The translations under genes and the position numbers were made by a program. The notes beneath the pieces are model-generated. The model worked only from the letters and a program-made list of their open reading frames with translations. It was not told the origin of the DNA and did not search any database. Shown piece after piece: positions 22,923 to 23,311 of a stretch of DNA of 23,311 nt. Position 1 is the stretch's first letter. Every line of letters begins with the position of its first letter. This DNA comes from a virus: the IMG/VR virus record IMGVR_UViG_3300046694_000573, positions 1 through 23,311 of that record; one strand, written 5' to 3'.

Positions 22923-22941
22923 GTCTGGCGTCAGTCCGAGT

Positions 22942-22963
22942 GATGCCAAATAGCGCGTGAAAA
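22942..22963 (+). repeat. Candidate transposase-binding site R3
   Basis: ATGCCAAATAGCGCGTGA at 22943 closely matches left site L2. The TGCCAAA core lies at 22944-22950, 35 bp before the R2 core and in the same orientation. Confidence 0.6.
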
Positions 22964-22976
22964 AACGGCTCGCAGG

Positions 22977-22998
22977 GGTGCCAAATACCCTGCAAGCC
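22977..22998 (+). repeat. Candidate transposase-binding site R2
   Basis: GTGCCAAATACCCTGCAAG has the same core and orientation as R3 and lies exactly 22 bp before R1, so R2 and R1 are contiguous, as in Mu. Confidence 0.6.
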
Positions 22999-23024
22999 CA
23001 TGCCAATTCTGACGCGTCCTCACA
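22999..23024 (+). repeat. Right terminal inverted repeat with transposase site R1
   Basis: ATGCCAATTCTGACGCGTC runs into a terminal CCTCACA. The complement of 23001-23024 matches the left terminus at 17 of 24 positions, with TTGGCA at the identical offset from the terminal TG. This sets the right boundary at 23024. Confidence 0.7.
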
Positions 23025-23039
23025 TAAACACCCGCGCAC

Positions 23040-23064
23040 AAAAAAGCCGACTCAAGGCCGGCTT
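23040..23064 (-). terminator. Intrinsic terminator of the host small-protein gene
   Basis: AAGCCG (23044-23049) pairs with CGGCTT (23059-23064) around a 9-nt loop. The A-run at 23040-23045 becomes a U-run on the minus strand. It lies 27 bp past the stop of the leftward gene, in host DNA outside the element. Confidence 0.75.
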
Positions 23065-23090
23065 CTCTGATGGTCGTGCTAACCGGCCAA

Positions 23091-23311
23091 TCAACTGCCG
23101 TTATCGCCACTGCCTTCGCTGTTCGGTGCTTCCAGGCGTTTCACCGCCATGGCCGACACTTCTGTGCATTTCTTGTCGTCACCGGCGGCCTTGGCCTGTT
23201 CGGCTTTGGTTTGCAGGTCGGTCACTTCGTTTTTCAGTGACTCGCTGAGGGTGGCTTTTTCGGTGGTCAGGGTGTCTTTGATTTTTTGCAGGTTGGCGTC
23301 GCACAGGTCGG
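23091..23311 (-). CDS. Small probable exported host protein (5' partial)
   Basis: A leftward frame open to the right edge with stop TGA at 23091-23093; about 72 residues of the C-terminal part are visible. It reads DLCDANLQKIKDTLTTEKAT, a Lys/Glu/Ala-rich helix, then DDKKCTEVSAMAVKRLEAPN and a Ser/Gly/Asp tail. The two Cys residues could form a disulfide, fitting a small periplasmic protein of the kind common in Pseudomonas; any signal peptide lies outside the window. Function unknown. It converges on the sensor kinase gene, with the element inserted between. Confidence 0.7.
   Translation of the reverse strand, partial: DLCDANLQKIKDTLTTEKATLSESLKNEVTDLQTKAEQAKAAGDDKKCTEVSAMAVKRLEAPNSEGSGDNGS

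Larger units (their letters stand above)
1698..23024 (+). mobile_element. Headless Mu-like transposable prophage / putative mobile R-type tailocin (21.3 kb)
   Basis: The boundaries rest on terminal sequences. The left end begins TGTGGGGAAG at 1698. The complement of the right end begins TGTGAGGACG, ending at 23024. Both place TTGGCA at the same offset (position 19 from the TG), and 17 of 24 positions match. The contents follow Mu order: left end, repressor (-), operators, ner, A, B, early genes, mor, lysis, gp25, then gp36 to the tail fibre chaperone, then right end. No terminase, portal, head morphogenesis, protease/scaffold or major capsid gene is present. No matching 5 bp target duplication is visible (left flank AGTGA, right flank TAAAC). 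The element lies between two convergent host genes, so it interrupts neither. The identity as a Mu-like element is firm; mobility and bacteriocin function are inferred. Confidence 0.87.

Noticed and set aside
9349-22940. P2-derived R-type pyocin locus
   Set aside because: The gene order and families (gp36-gp37-gp38-sheath-tube-frameshift-TMP-gp43-gp44-gp45) are Mu-like; A, B, Ner and Mor have no counterpart in P2-type pyocin loci.
1698-23024. Gene transfer agent
   Set aside because: No terminase, portal or capsid genes are present, so DNA could not be packaged.
1-23311. CRISPR arrays, tRNA or rRNA genes
   Set aside because: No regularly spaced repeats and no cloverleaf or rRNA-like sequence was seen on either strand.

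Overview
The window looks like Pseudomonas chromosome: GC-rich, with Pseudomonas-like flanking genes and phage genes resembling Pseudomonas transposable phages. This is inferred from sequence character and protein recognition, not from any search. A host hybrid sensor kinase (3-1697, +, cut by the left edge) and a host small probable exported protein (23091-23311, -, cut by the right edge) converge. Between them sits one 21.3 kb mobile element, about 1698-23024.

The element is a Mu-like transposable prophage without a head. Its ends carry a 24 bp imperfect terminal inverted repeat (17 of 24 positions match). Six related TGCCAAA-type sites lie three at each end, like the Mu transposase-binding sites L1-L3 and R1-R3. 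From the left: a leftward S24/LexA-type repressor (1872-2534); an operator array built from AAAGCGAAA half-sites; Ner/Nlp regulator (2777-3118); MuA-type DDE transposase (3224-5248); MuB-type ATPase (5266-5991); an early operon of winged-helix/HTH, DUF3164 and small unknown proteins (5988-8679); a Mor-type activator (8852-9289); and a strong terminator (9321-9348). Next comes a lysis block: SAR-type endolysin, Rz-like spanin with an embedded Rz1 lipoprotein, and a gp25-like membrane protein.

In Mu the packaging and capsid genes would follow (gp26-gp35: terminase, portal, protease/scaffold, major capsid). Here they are absent. A gene-poor 291 bp segment (10958-11248) leads straight to a complete contractile-tail module in Mu order: gp36, gp37, gp38, short sheath, tube, frameshifted tail-assembly chaperone, tape measure, gp43 (DNA-circularisation family), hub gp44, spike gp45, gp46, gp47, gp48, tail fibre and fibre-assembly chaperone (11249-22887).

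The element therefore couples an apparently intact transposition module and ends to an apparently intact regulation, lysis and contractile-tail module with nothing to package DNA. The best reading is a transposable R-type tailocin: a headless phage tail expected to kill related bacteria, released by its own lysis genes, induced through an S24 repressor, and possibly still able to move within the genome. Mu-derived tailocins are known (as I recall, R-type syringacins of P. syringae and BceTMilo of Burkholderia). One that keeps transposase A, B and both ends is the notable feature here.
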